From Marinobacter sp. (GTDB lineage: Bacteria; Pseudomonadota; Gammaproteobacteria; Pseudomonadales; Oleiphilaceae), in assembly GCA_014359475.1 (NCBI GenBank), contig JACIZI010000013.1, positions 1 to 64,000 of the forward strand: 64,000 nt of DNA, given 5' to 3'. Of the stretch, positions 1-7,668 are shown one piece after another (the first letter of the stretch is position 1; each line of letters begins with the position of its first letter). The notes beneath the pieces were generated by a model. The model ran no database searches, was not told the DNA's origin, and was given only the letters and a program-made list of their open reading frames with translations. A program made the translations under genes and the position numbers.

Positions 1-117
1 TCGCAGATTTTCTGGATTTTGAGGCGCATAGTGGTTCTATGCAACGAAAAAGCCGGGAAATATGAGCCGTTTTCCCACCGGCGCAGTAGATTAGCCTTAA
101 GTCCGACAGGCTGCTAG
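1..117. repeat. MITE-like palindromic repeat, copy A (cut by window edge)
   Basis: From base 2 this stretch is almost identical to 6725-6841: the central block with the internal GCATAGTGGTTCTATGC hairpin, then a right arm ending in CCGACAGGCTGCTAG. The left half lies outside the window. Only a few bases differ between the copies. No transposase is encoded. The element ends 42 bp before the ctaG-like start. Confidence 0.8.
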
Positions 118-159
118 ACCTGACAATAGACAAGATTCGCCCATTTATCCGGTGGCCCG

Positions 160-996
160 ATGCTGCAAGCCCATTACCTGCTGCCTTACGACTTCTCACC
201 GGTAACCGTGTTCGGTTTCCTCGCCGTACTGGTGTTCTACCTCGGTGCACTGCCGCTGATGCCAAAGGGGGAGCGCCCCGGGCCGGTCGCCATTCCGGTT
301 TTCCTGCTGGGCCTACTGCTGTGTTACGCGGTCATGCAGACCCGGTTCGATTACTACTCCCAGTACATGTTTTTTGTACACCGGGGCCAGCACCTGATAC
401 TGCATCATCTTGGCCCTATCCTGATTGCACTGTCCAACCCACTGCCGGTGATGCGGTTCTGGCACCGTCAGCTCAGTCCGGGCGCCGCAAGCATGCTGGC
501 TCCCCTGGGATGGGTGTACCGGGTGCTCCAGCAGCCGTTTATTGCCTCGCTCCTGTTCGTGGGGCTGGTTTACTTCTGGCTTTACCCTCCCATCCATTTT
601 AACGCCATGCTCAGCCGTAACCTTTACTGGATCATGAACTGGAGCATGCTGCTCGATGGATTGCTGTTCTGGTGGCTGATCTTCGACCCGCGCTCTCCCC
701 ATACCAGCCGGGCCCTCGGTTACGGAAAGCGGATACTGCTACTGGCGCTGGTCGCAATCCCGCAAATGTTGCTGGGGGCCTGGATCGTTTTCAACCGGGG
801 CATGGTGTATGACGTTTACGAAGTCTGCGGCCGCGCCTGGCCCATGGCCCCGGAAACCGACCAGTTGCTGGGCGGCATGCTGACCTGGATTCCACCGGCG
901 ATGATGAGCATTCTGGGCATTCTGATTATCCTGCGCCGTGCCATGCATGACGATGTACCCCGGCGGAGCCGACAGACGAACGGAGAAATGGCCTGA
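160..996 (+). CDS. ctaG: CtaG-family (caa3_CtaG) cytochrome c oxidase assembly protein
   Basis: This 278-residue polytopic membrane protein has about seven hydrophobic segments and a His-rich stretch HRGQHLILHHLGP near residue 75, as in the caa3_CtaG family thought to help copper or subunit assembly of heme-copper oxidases. It is not the soluble-domain Cox11-type CtaG. Its stop overlaps the start of the SCO-like gene by one base, so the two are probably translated together. No oxidase subunit genes are in view; they may lie to the left. The ATG at 160 follows the MITE-like repeat closely, so any promoter lies in or beside that repeat. The family call is firm, the precise substrate is not. Confidence 0.82.
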   Translation: MLQAHYLLPYDFSPVTVFGFLAVLVFYLGALPLMPKGERPGPVAIPVFLLGLLLCYAVMQTRFDYYSQYMFFVHRGQHLILHHLGPILIALSNPLPVMRFWHRQLSPGAASMLAPLGWVYRVLQQPFIASLLFVGLVYFWLYPPIHFNAMLSRNLYWIMNWSMLLDGLLFWWLIFDPRSPHTSRALGYGKRILLLALVAIPQMLLGAWIVFNRGMVYDVYEVCGRAWPMAPETDQLLGGMLTWIPPAMMSILGILIILRRAMHDDVPRRSRQTNGEMA

Positions 997-1595
997 TGCG
1001 GTTACCAAGTCTTTTCAGACTGCAGATGATTTTAACCATAACGGTCCTGCTGGCCGCCTGCTCCGATTCCGGCCAGTGGCATGGCAAGGACATCAGCGGC
1101 CTGATGCCGGAACTGACCTTCGAGCTGACCAACGACCAGGGAGAAGCCGTAACCGCAGAACAGTACCAGGACCAGATTCGGTTACTGTTTTTCGGCTTTA
1201 CTTCCTGCCCGGATGTCTGCCCGGCCACTCTGGCAAAGCTGAACAAAGCGATCAGGGCCATGCCGGAACCACTCCGGACCGACGTTACGGCTCTGTTTGT
1301 CAGCGTCGATCCGCAGCGGGATACACCGGAGAAGATCGCCGCCTATGTGAATTTCTTTGGTGAACGGACGGTCGGGCTGACCGGTGATGAGCCTGCCCTG
1401 CGCAAGCTGGCCAAGCGCTATCGCACCACCTTCGGTTATGATAAACCGGACGAGCGGGGCAATTATGCGGTATCCCACAGTTCAGCGGTCTACGTTTTCG
1501 ACCGCCAGGGCAAGGCCCGGCTGCTGTTCCAGTCAGACCTGTCAGCCGACCAGATTGCCGAGGACCTGACGCAGCTGGCCCGCGGGGCGGGCTGA
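996..1595 (+). CDS. SCO1/SenC/PrrC-family copper chaperone
   Basis: A 199-residue exported thioredoxin-fold protein with a lipoprotein-type N-terminus (VLLAACSDS, lipobox LAAC near residue 22). The copper motif CPDVC in TSCPDVCPATL near residue 73 and the downstream His in AVSHSSAVYVFD are both present, so metal binding looks intact. SCO proteins deliver copper to the CuA site of cytochrome oxidase or act as thiol-disulfide reductases. Coupling with the upstream ctaG-like gene supports an oxidase-assembly role. It converges on the universal stress protein gene with only 15 bp between stop codons. Confidence 0.9.
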   Translation: MRLPSLFRLQMILTITVLLAACSDSGQWHGKDISGLMPELTFELTNDQGEAVTAEQYQDQIRLLFFGFTSCPDVCPATLAKLNKAIRAMPEPLRTDVTALFVSVDPQRDTPEKIAAYVNFFGERTVGLTGDEPALRKLAKRYRTTFGYDKPDERGNYAVSHSSAVYVFDRQGKARLLFQSDLSADQIAEDLTQLARGAG

Positions 1596-1617
1596 TTACC
1601 TGCGCTGAGGTCAGCCC
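1589..1617. terminator. Hairpin between convergent SCO and USP genes
   Basis: GGGCTGA at 1589-1595 pairs with TCAGCCC at 1611-1617. Each arm contains the TGA stop codon of one of the two convergent genes. No T-run follows, so a terminator role is only plausible. Confidence 0.35.
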
Positions 1618-2066
1618 TCTCCTTCTTCCGGTTCCGCCTTGTCGATGGGGGGCAACACCAGCACCGCACAATTGGCATTGACCGCAACGTACTCCACCGT
1701 AGCCTTACGCATGCTCCAGCGGCTGGCACCGCCCCGGGAAACCAGTACCATCAGATCAACACAAAGCTGCCCGGCCAGAGCAACCAGCTTCTCGCCGGCA
1801 CTGCCCGCCAGAACATGCAGGGTTGCTTCCCGGTTCAGCGGCAGATACTTGCGCGCCAGCAGGTCCAGTTTTTCCCGCACCTGAGCTTCCTTTTTCTCCG
1901 GCGCATCTTCCGTTACATGGGGAAAGAAACCGCCACTATCCGGGTGAAATACACTCACCATATGCAGGTCCCCGGAATCACCCAACAGATCCAGCGCAGC
2001 TTCCAGTGCCCGCTTGCCTTCACCATCGTCTTCCGGATCAATTGCGATCAACAGCTTCTGATACAT
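1611..2066 (-). CDS. Universal stress protein (UspA family)
   Basis: A 151-residue single-domain Usp protein: N-terminal strand YQKLLIAID, and a C-terminal region VSRGGASRWSMRK followed by NCAVLVLPP. The usual ATP-loop G-x2-G-x9-G-S/T pattern is degenerate here, so nucleotide binding is uncertain. Its start lies inside the 3' end of the BCCT transporter gene (29-bp overlap), so both are probably on one leftward mRNA. Usp domains are frequently paired with transporters, but the role here cannot be read from sequence. Confidence 0.88.
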   Translation of the reverse strand: MYQKLLIAIDPEDDGEGKRALEAALDLLGDSGDLHMVSVFHPDSGGFFPHVTEDAPEKKEAQVREKLDLLARKYLPLNREATLHVLAGSAGEKLVALAGQLCVDLMVLVSRGGASRWSMRKATVEYVAVNANCAVLVLPPIDKAEPEEGEG

Positions 2067-3657
2067 TGCCCCTCTCCTCTGATTGTTCGGGCATTGCTTC
2101 CACCTCTGGGAACACCTGCCCCCGGACCAGCTGATCCACGCTGTAGCCCCGGTAATCGGCTTGCAGCGCCCGGTATAGCGCCACCGCCATAAACAGCAAC
2201 AGAATGCAGAACGGCAATCCCAGGGTGGTGATCACGTTCTGCAAGGCATCCAGCCCACCCGCCAGCAGCAGGGTAGCCGCAATCACACCCTGCGCGACTG
2301 CCCAGAAAATCCGCTGGCGCACCAGTGAAGGCTGATCGTCACGTCGGGTCAGCATGTCGATCACCAGCGAGGCGGAATCCGACGAAGTGGTGAAGAAAAT
2401 GACGATGATCACCACACTCAATGCCGACGCAAACTCCGCAAAGGGAAACGCCTCCAGAAACGCAAATATCGCCACTGACGGGTCCTGCCGGACCTGCTCT
2501 GCCAGGGCAATCTCCCCGCTCATTTCCACCTGAATGGCGGAGATACCGAAGATGCCAAACCACACCAGGGTAAAGACAGTGGGTGCAAACAGTACGCCGG
2601 CAACAAACTCGCGAATGGTTCTGCCCCGGGAGATCCGCGCAATGAAAATGCCCACGTAAGGAGCCCAGGAAATGGTCCAGGCCCAGTAGAACAGGGTCCA
2701 CTGCCGCTGCCAGTCAGTTTCCTTATAGGTTTCTGTCCAGAACGCCAGCCAGGGCAAGGCGTCCAGGTAATCACCCACACTTTGCACCATGCCCTCGGCA
2801 ATAAACACCGTGGGCCCCACCCAGGCCACAAATCCGAGCAACACCATGGCCAGAATGATGTTGAGCTGCGACAGGCGGCGCACCCCCTTGTCCAGACCCA
2901 GCGCCACGGAGGCGGCCGCGACGCCGGCAATAACCGTGATCAGTAAAACCTGCACCCACCCGGCGTTGGGGACTCCGAACAGGTAGTTCAGACCACTGTT
3001 CAACTGCAGGGTGCCCAGGCCCAGGGAGGTTGCTACCCCGAACAACGTGCCCAGCACGGCAATCACATCTACCGCCCAGCCCCAGGGTCCGTATATACGT
3101 TCGCCCAGCATTGGGTAGAACAGGCTGCTGATACGCATCGGCAGGTTGTGCCGGTAGGCAAAATACCCGATCGCAAGACCTGGCAGGGCAAAAATGGTCC
3201 AGGTGTGCAGGCCGAAGTGATACAAAGCCAGCGTCATGGCGTCGCTGGCCGCCCGGGCGCTGCCCGGTTCCACCCCGTCAAAAGGCGGCCGGGCAAAGTG
3301 GGAGACCGGCTCCGCCACGCCCCAGAACATCAGAATGGTGCCGATACCGGCGGCAAACAGCATGGTAAACCAGGTGAGATTGGAATAATCCGGCCGGCTG
3401 TCATCCGCTCCCAGGCGAATGGTGCCGTAACGACTGACCGCAAGACCCAGCAGAAAAATCAGCAGGGAACTGACCGAAAGGATGTAAAACCACCCCAGGT
3501 GACGCGCCACCCAGCCGGTCACCTGCCCAAACGCACCGGCCACCTGCTGATCGAAGGGCACCGCCAGTGCCACAAACAGCACCGCGATACCTGCCGAAGT
3601 GAAGAACACTCCGGGAATGGTCTGTAGCCCCAGCTTTCGCTGCAACCGCTCCAGCAC
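2038..3657 (-). CDS. BCCT-family betaine/carnitine/choline transporter
   Basis: A 539-residue, 12-TM secondary transporter. The family signature in TM8 is clear (FYWAWTISWAPYVGIFIARI, around residue 325), as are the preceding DWQRQWTLFYW segment and the TTSSDSAS motif near residue 425. The family imports quaternary ammonium osmolytes such as glycine betaine using Na+ or H+, which fits a marine organism. The C-terminal tail is short, without the long regulatory extension of BetP. Substrate cannot be assigned from sequence alone. Confidence 0.93.
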   Translation of the reverse strand: MLERLQRKLGLQTIPGVFFTSAGIAVLFVALAVPFDQQVAGAFGQVTGWVARHLGWFYILSVSSLLIFLLGLAVSRYGTIRLGADDSRPDYSNLTWFTMLFAAGIGTILMFWGVAEPVSHFARPPFDGVEPGSARAASDAMTLALYHFGLHTWTIFALPGLAIGYFAYRHNLPMRISSLFYPMLGERIYGPWGWAVDVIAVLGTLFGVATSLGLGTLQLNSGLNYLFGVPNAGWVQVLLITVIAGVAAASVALGLDKGVRRLSQLNIILAMVLLGFVAWVGPTVFIAEGMVQSVGDYLDALPWLAFWTETYKETDWQRQWTLFYWAWTISWAPYVGIFIARISRGRTIREFVAGVLFAPTVFTLVWFGIFGISAIQVEMSGEIALAEQVRQDPSVAIFAFLEAFPFAEFASALSVVIIVIFFTTSSDSASLVIDMLTRRDDQPSLVRQRIFWAVAQGVIAATLLLAGGLDALQNVITTLGLPFCILLLFMAVALYRALQADYRGYSVDQLVRGQVFPEVEAMPEQSEERGNVSEAVDRN

Positions 3658-3792
3658 AATTGTCTCCCTGCCGAAAAATTTCCGGATAATACAGGTACGC
3701 TAACACAACCCGGGGACTGATTGACGGCAGCAGATCAATTCAGCAATGTTTCCTGTCTATAATGAAAGTCATGCAATGACTCCGGTGCGACC

Positions 3793-4242
3793 ATGAAAAT
3801 AGGCGAAGTGTCCAGAAAAGCAGGTATTCCGGTGGAAACCGTTCGATATTACGAAAAAATCGGACTACTACCCGAACCTGACCGGAACAGCAGTGGCTAC
3901 CGGACTTACCACAATGCCCATCTGGAACGGCTACTGTTCATCCGGCGCTGCCGTAACCTGGACATGGCTCAGGAAGAAATCCGCGAACTGATCCGGATGG
4001 CAGACGATCCGGAGGCCGACTGCAGCGATGTGGATGGCCTGCTGGCCAGACATCTGGCCCATGTGCGGGAACGACTGCAGGAGCTGCAAACTCTGGAGCA
4101 CACCCTTGAGCAGTTACAGGCATCCTGCTCGGCCGGACGAACCGTGAAAGAATGCGGCATTCTGGGCGGCCTGGAAGCCAACCCACCCACTCCATCCACC
4201 GGCCAGAACCATGTGCCAGGCACCCACGGCAATAGCCGTTGA
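3793..4242 (+). CDS. cadR: CadR/PbrR-type MerR-family heavy-metal regulator
   Basis: A 149-residue MerR regulator: winged HTH from residue 2 (IGEVSRKAGIPVETVRYYEK), a dimerisation coiled coil to about 115, and metal-thiolate cysteines at 77, 112 and 121, the arrangement of Cd(II)/Pb(II) sensors. The tail carries two His residues (NHVPGTHGNSR), recalling CadR tails. The target is very likely the adjacent CDF gene, whose promoter holds a MerR-type operator. A TATAAT at 3758-3763 is a candidate -10 for cadR itself. Pb, Cd and Zn selectivity cannot be separated by sequence. Confidence 0.9.
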   Translation: MKIGEVSRKAGIPVETVRYYEKIGLLPEPDRNSSGYRTYHNAHLERLLFIRRCRNLDMAQEEIRELIRMADDPEADCSDVDGLLARHLAHVRERLQELQTLEHTLEQLQASCSAGRTVKECGILGGLEANPPTPSTGQNHVPGTHGNSR

Positions 4243-4264
4243 TGGCCGGCCCACAAACCTGTGT

Positions 4265-4313
4265 TTGACCCTGTCGTCACTCTTGACCCTGTAGTAACTA
4301 CAGGTGTTTTACT
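4265..4313 (+). promoter_or_regulatory. MerR-type operator-promoter of the CDF gene, with duplicated half
   Basis: The -35 is TTGACC (4283-4288) and the -10 TTTACT (4308-4313) with a 19-bp spacer, the overlong spacing typical of MerR-activated promoters. The spacer contains the dyad CTGTAG-N3-CTACAG (4289-4303). An upstream copy of the left part, TTGACCCTGTCGTCAC at 4265-4280, repeats TTGACCCTGTAGTAAC at 4283-4298 with an 18-bp period. Confidence 0.85.
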
Positions 4314-4343
4314 GATCCCGAATTCATAAGGGAGAGTCGAACC

Positions 4344-4973
4344 ATGGCCTGTCGTTGCTCTGCACCGGAACCCAAACAGCCGGACCCCCGTTTCCGGGTG
4401 GCGCTCTGGATAGCCTTGTCGGTCAACCTGAGCATGTTCGTAGTGGAAGGCATTGCCAGCATGACCTCCGGCTCTGTATCGCTGCTTGCGGATGCCATCG
4501 ATTTCTTCGGTGACAGCGCCAATTACCTGTTATCGCTGACGGTGCTGTCCATGGGCATGATCTGGCGCGGCCGGGCCGCCATGGTCAAGGGCCTCACCAT
4601 GGGGGCGTTCGGCATCTTCGTGCTGGTGCGCGCCGGCTGGGTGGCCACCCAAGGCACCACACCGGAGCCGTTTACCATGGGAGTAATAGGACTGCTGGCA
4701 CTGGTCGCCAACATGGGGGTGGCCGTCATGCTGTTCCGTTTCCGCGAAGGCGATTCGGACATGCGCTCGGTCTGGCTCTGCAGCCGTAATGATGCCATCG
4801 GCAATATTGCCGTCATGGCGGCAGCCCTGGGGGTATTCGGCACCGGCTCGGCATGGCCGGATCTGATTGTTGCCGGTATCATGGGTGGTCTTGCCATCAC
4901 TGCAGGCTTCAGCGTGGTCCGCCATGCCCGGTCCGACATCCGGGAAGCCCGGCAGGCAAGCTGTACCACCTGA
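4344..4973 (+). CDS. Small CDF-type cation efflux protein
   Basis: A 209-residue membrane protein with about six hydrophobic segments. TM2 carries DAIDFFGD and TM5 SRNDAIGN, the positions of the metal-binding pairs in cation diffusion facilitators. The usual C-terminal cytoplasmic domain is absent: the chain ends about 20 residues after TM6. Cysteines cluster at the N-terminus (MACRC) with one at the C-terminus (SCTT), possibly metal ligands. It follows cadR and its promoter carries a MerR operator, so it is probably an inducible exporter of Cd, Pb, Zn or a similar ion. RBS AAGGGAGA lies about 10 bases before the ATG. Confidence 0.85.
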   Translation: MACRCSAPEPKQPDPRFRVALWIALSVNLSMFVVEGIASMTSGSVSLLADAIDFFGDSANYLLSLTVLSMGMIWRGRAAMVKGLTMGAFGIFVLVRAGWVATQGTTPEPFTMGVIGLLALVANMGVAVMLFRFREGDSDMRSVWLCSRNDAIGNIAVMAAALGVFGTGSAWPDLIVAGIMGGLAITAGFSVVRHARSDIREARQASCTT

Positions 4974-4988
4974 TATACGGAGTTTCAT

Positions 4989-5705
4989 TTGAAACCACTG
5001 GTCATCATCAAAACCGGCACCACCCATGCCAGCATCCGCGCCAGCCACCGGGATTTCGAGCACTGGTTTCTCAACCAGCTGCCGTCACCCCGGGAAGTCA
5101 AAGTGATCAACGTGGCCGCCGGGGAAAGCCCCGGCAACCCATGGGACTGGAGCGGCATTATCGTAACCGGTTCCCCGGCCATGGTGACCGACCTGGAAGA
5201 GTGGAGTGAGAGCACCGCAAAATGGCTGGTACACGCCGTCGCCCAACAGATTCCGGTGCTGGGAGTCTGCTACGGACATCAATTACTGGCTCACGCACTG
5301 GGAGGCGTTGTAGGTAATCGCACACAGGGCAGGGAATCCGGCACTCGGGAAGTGCGCCTGAACGACCAGGGAACCGACGACCTGCTGCTGGGCAGCCTGC
5401 CCCGCCAGTTCCCGGCACATCTCACCCACCAGCAATCAGTCCTGCAGTTACCGGAATCCGCCATTCGCCTGGCCAGCTCCGACCAGGAATCCAACCAGGC
5501 TTTTCGGGTAGGCCCACGGGCCTGGGGCGTGCAATTCCATCCGGAATTCACCGCCGACATCATGCGCGAATACCTGGCCATCCAGAAAAACAGCCTGCGG
5601 CAACAGGGCCAGGAGGCAGAGCAACTGATCGCAGAGGTTACCGATGCCCCGGAAGCGACCAGTCTGATCAGCACTTTCGCGAGGCTGGCGGCAAGACAGG
5701 ATTGA
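4989..5705 (+). CDS. Class I glutamine amidotransferase (GMP-synthase-like GATase1)
   Basis: A 238-residue stand-alone GATase domain. The nucleophile elbow GVCYGHQLLAHALGG (Cys near residue 97) and the HPE motif of the triad (VQFHPEFTADIM) are present, so the hydrolase is probably active. The family includes GuaA-like domains and gamma-glutamyl peptide or polyamine hydrolases. No synthetase partner is nearby. It starts 15 bp after the CDF gene, so it may be co-induced by metal, but no functional link is evident. It converges on the AEC transporter with a 6-bp gap. Confidence 0.85.
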   Translation: MKPLVIIKTGTTHASIRASHRDFEHWFLNQLPSPREVKVINVAAGESPGNPWDWSGIIVTGSPAMVTDLEEWSESTAKWLVHAVAQQIPVLGVCYGHQLLAHALGGVVGNRTQGRESGTREVRLNDQGTDDLLLGSLPRQFPAHLTHQQSVLQLPESAIRLASSDQESNQAFRVGPRAWGVQFHPEFTADIMREYLAIQKNSLRQQGQEAEQLIAEVTDAPEATSLISTFARLAARQD

Positions 5706-5711
5706 CCACCG

Positions 5712-6641
5712 TCAGCCCTGTCCCGGCATAAACAACGCCACCATCACCGGGATAAATACCAGCGCAAACAACGTACTGAGCAGGGCTGTACCCGCCGCCT
5801 GACGCGGGGCAGTATCCAGCAAGGTAGCGATCACCACCGTATTGGCGGCAATGGGGGTGATGGAAATCAGGAAAATGGCCTGATGCACTGCCGGCCTGTA
5901 GATGCCCAGCAGACCGGCATCCAGCCACCAGAACGTCAGCGCCACCAGTGGCCAGCTGACAAACTTGCCGAAAAACGCCAGCCCCGTGAACCGCACATTT
6001 CCCGCCAGGCCCCGGAAACTGAGAATCCCCATACCGATAATCATCATGCCCAGCACACTGTAGGCACCGCGCAGATTATCGAACAACGGCACCAAGACAT
6101 CCGGAATCGAAGCCCCGGAGAGGTTGAGCAAAACCGCCAGCAGAAATGCATACACGGAAGGCAGCCGCGCTACCCGGATCAGCGCATCTTTTAGCCCATA
6201 ACGCCCGCGAGCCGCCAGATAGAACCCCACCGAGTTCTCGAACAGCGTGGTGCCGAGCATGCACACGACATACAGCGCCAGCCCCTCCTGCCCGAACAGC
6301 AACAAAGCCACCGGAATACCAAAGTAGCCGGTGTTTCCGGTCCCCACCGCCAGCGGAATAATTGCCGCGCTTTCGTCCGTCACCCACCGCCTGGCCAGCT
6401 TCATATGCAGCAGCCCAATCGCCGAGCAGAGCCCGAGTACCAGGAAAGGCAGCAGAATCACCTCCGCCGGCAACGGTGCAGCCATCACCCCCGAAAACAC
6501 CACCGAAGGCGTCACAATGTACAACATCATCCCCGCAATGTGGCGGCCACTGACCTGCAGGTAGCGACCCGCCACCCAGCCAAGAACAACGGTCACATAC
6601 AGGGGAAGGAGTTTGTAAAGCAGGGCCAGCGCGGCGACCAT
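5712..6641 (-). CDS. AEC (auxin efflux carrier) family transporter
   Basis: A 309-residue, ten-TM protein with the family's internal two-fold arrangement. Recognisable features are VVLGWVAGRYL in TM1, the GNTGYFGIPVA motif near residue 105, and a C-terminal SITPIAANTVVIATLL segment corresponding to the second repeat. Bacterial AEC proteins carry organic acids such as malate or malonate; the substrate here is unknown. The gene stands alone on the minus strand, its 5' end 31 bp from the second MITE-like repeat copy. Confidence 0.88.
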   Translation of the reverse strand: MVAALALLYKLLPLYVTVVLGWVAGRYLQVSGRHIAGMMLYIVTPSVVFSGVMAAPLPAEVILLPFLVLGLCSAIGLLHMKLARRWVTDESAAIIPLAVGTGNTGYFGIPVALLLFGQEGLALYVVCMLGTTLFENSVGFYLAARGRYGLKDALIRVARLPSVYAFLLAVLLNLSGASIPDVLVPLFDNLRGAYSVLGMMIIGMGILSFRGLAGNVRFTGLAFFGKFVSWPLVALTFWWLDAGLLGIYRPAVHQAIFLISITPIAANTVVIATLLDTAPRQAAGTALLSTLFALVFIPVMVALFMPGQG

Positions 6642-6672
6642 AACGGGCTCCGGAGTGTCGAAAGCACGGATT

Positions 6673-6841
6673 CTAGCAGCCTGTCGGGCTTAAGTAATCG
6701 TCGCGAGCAAGGTGGGAAAGCGAGCGCAGATTTTCTGGATTTTGAGGCGCATAGTGGTTCTATGCAACGAAAAAGCCGGGAAATATGAGCCGCCTTTCCC
6801 ACCGGCGCAGCAGATTAGCCTTAAATCCGACAGGCTGCCAG
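6673..6841. repeat. MITE-like palindromic repeat, copy B (complete, about 169 bp)
   Basis: Terminal inverted repeats CTAGCAGCCTGTCGG (6673-6687) and CCGACAGGCTGCCAG (6827-6841) enclose a second inverted pair, GGTGGGAAAG at 6711-6720 against CTTTCCCACC at 6794-6803, and a central hairpin GCATAGTGGTTCTATGC. It sits between the divergent AEC and liuR genes in the same orientation as copy A, and both copies are followed by ACCTGACA. Confidence 0.85.
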
Positions 6842-6900
6842 CACCTGACAGAAACAATCCGATAAAAGGTGCTTGACGATGAAGTATCGCCAGCGCTAAG

Positions 6901-6916
6901 TTTACGTTAACGTCAA
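6901..6916 (+). promoter_or_regulatory. LiuR-type palindromic operator
   Basis: TTTACGTTAACGTCAA is a near-perfect 16-bp palindrome centred on GTTAAC, 15 bp before the liuR start. It fits the palindrome described for LiuR in gammaproteobacteria. A candidate -35 TTGACG lies at 6873-6878; no good -10 was found. Confidence 0.8.
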
Positions 6917-6930
6917 CGGAAAAAAGAAAG

Positions 6931-7317
6931 ATGACCGCAGCAGCCACCCGCCAAACCTACAGCATCAGTGAACTGTCCCGGGAATTCGACATCACCACGC
7001 GGACCATCCGTTTCTATGAAGAAGCAGACATGCTGCAACCGGAGCGGCAGGGCCAGGCCCGCGTTTACAGCGACCGCGACCGGATAAAACTGAAGCTGAT
7101 CCTGCGCGGCAAACGGCTGGGGTTCAGCCTGGCGGAGTCGCGGGAGCTCATTGAAATGTACGATCCGGCTTCGGATAACCGGCATCAGCTGGAGGCACTG
7201 CTGGGTAAGATCCGCGAGCGGCGGGAGGCGCTGGAGCGGCAGCTTCTCGACATACGGGCGATGCAATCCGAGTTGGATGAGGCGGAGTCCCGGTGTTTGT
7301 CGGCTCTTTCTGGATGA
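6931..7317 (+). CDS. liuR: LiuR, MerR-family regulator of leucine/isovalerate degradation
   Basis: A 128-residue MerR-family protein with HTH SISELSREFDITTRTIRFYE at residues 11-30, wing RVYSDRDR, and a C-terminal coiled coil. It has no metal-binding cysteine cluster, consistent with a regulator responding to an organic intermediate. Position directly before liuABCDE and the palindrome at 6901-6916 identify it as LiuR. Start ATG at 6931 follows a purine-rich AAAAAAGAAAG. Autoregulation is likely because the operator lies immediately upstream. Confidence 0.88.
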   Translation: MTAAATRQTYSISELSREFDITTRTIRFYEEADMLQPERQGQARVYSDRDRIKLKLILRGKRLGFSLAESRELIEMYDPASDNRHQLEALLGKIRERREALERQLLDIRAMQSELDEAESRCLSALSG

Positions 7318-7668
7318 CTGGTTCGTCTGGCAAAAAGCGGTCTCTTGTTGCGGGGGCAGGAAGCGGTCGGGTAGACCACAGTAAATGGCACCGCTTGTAT
7401 CCGGTCATTCGAAAAGTTACAGGTGCATAACAAAGATGCGGTGTTGGCGCGGACCGTACCGCTGGCATTGGGAGGGCAATAACGGAGTACATCAGAGGGG
7501 ATTGGGAAGCCCTTTCCAAAACCGTGGAGCGCCAGGGATGGCGCGACCCGAGCCCCCCAGGGACGGGTTTACGGGCGTGTTTTGGAAAGGGCTCCCCAAT
7601 CCCCTCCAGCCCCCGAAACCAACAGACACGGGCCCAAGACAAAAGACAACCACCAAGGACAAAACAAG
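7318..7668 (+). other. liuR-liuA intergenic region (351 bp)
   Basis: Bases 7318-7495 hold no gene or clear promoter that I can support. Bases 7496-7605 are the structured repeat described separately. The remaining 63 bases are A-rich leader ending in AAGGA at 7654-7658, a reasonable RBS for liuA. No second LiuR-type palindrome was seen, so liuA may depend on readthrough from the liuR promoter. Confidence 0.6.
7496..7605 (+). repeat. Structured palindromic repeat, family 1, copy 1
   Basis: An outer stem of about 27 bp (one mismatch) ends in CCAAAAC/GTTTTGG and encloses two arms. Arm 1 is GCGCC-AGGGAT-GGCGC (7529-7544). Arm 2 has two stacked CCC/GGG helices with loop AGGGAC (7559-7564) and a 3' bulge TTTAC (7568-7572). 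The core differs from copy 2 (20775-20884) at three bases while the outer stem differs in sequence yet stays paired. Confidence 0.9.
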
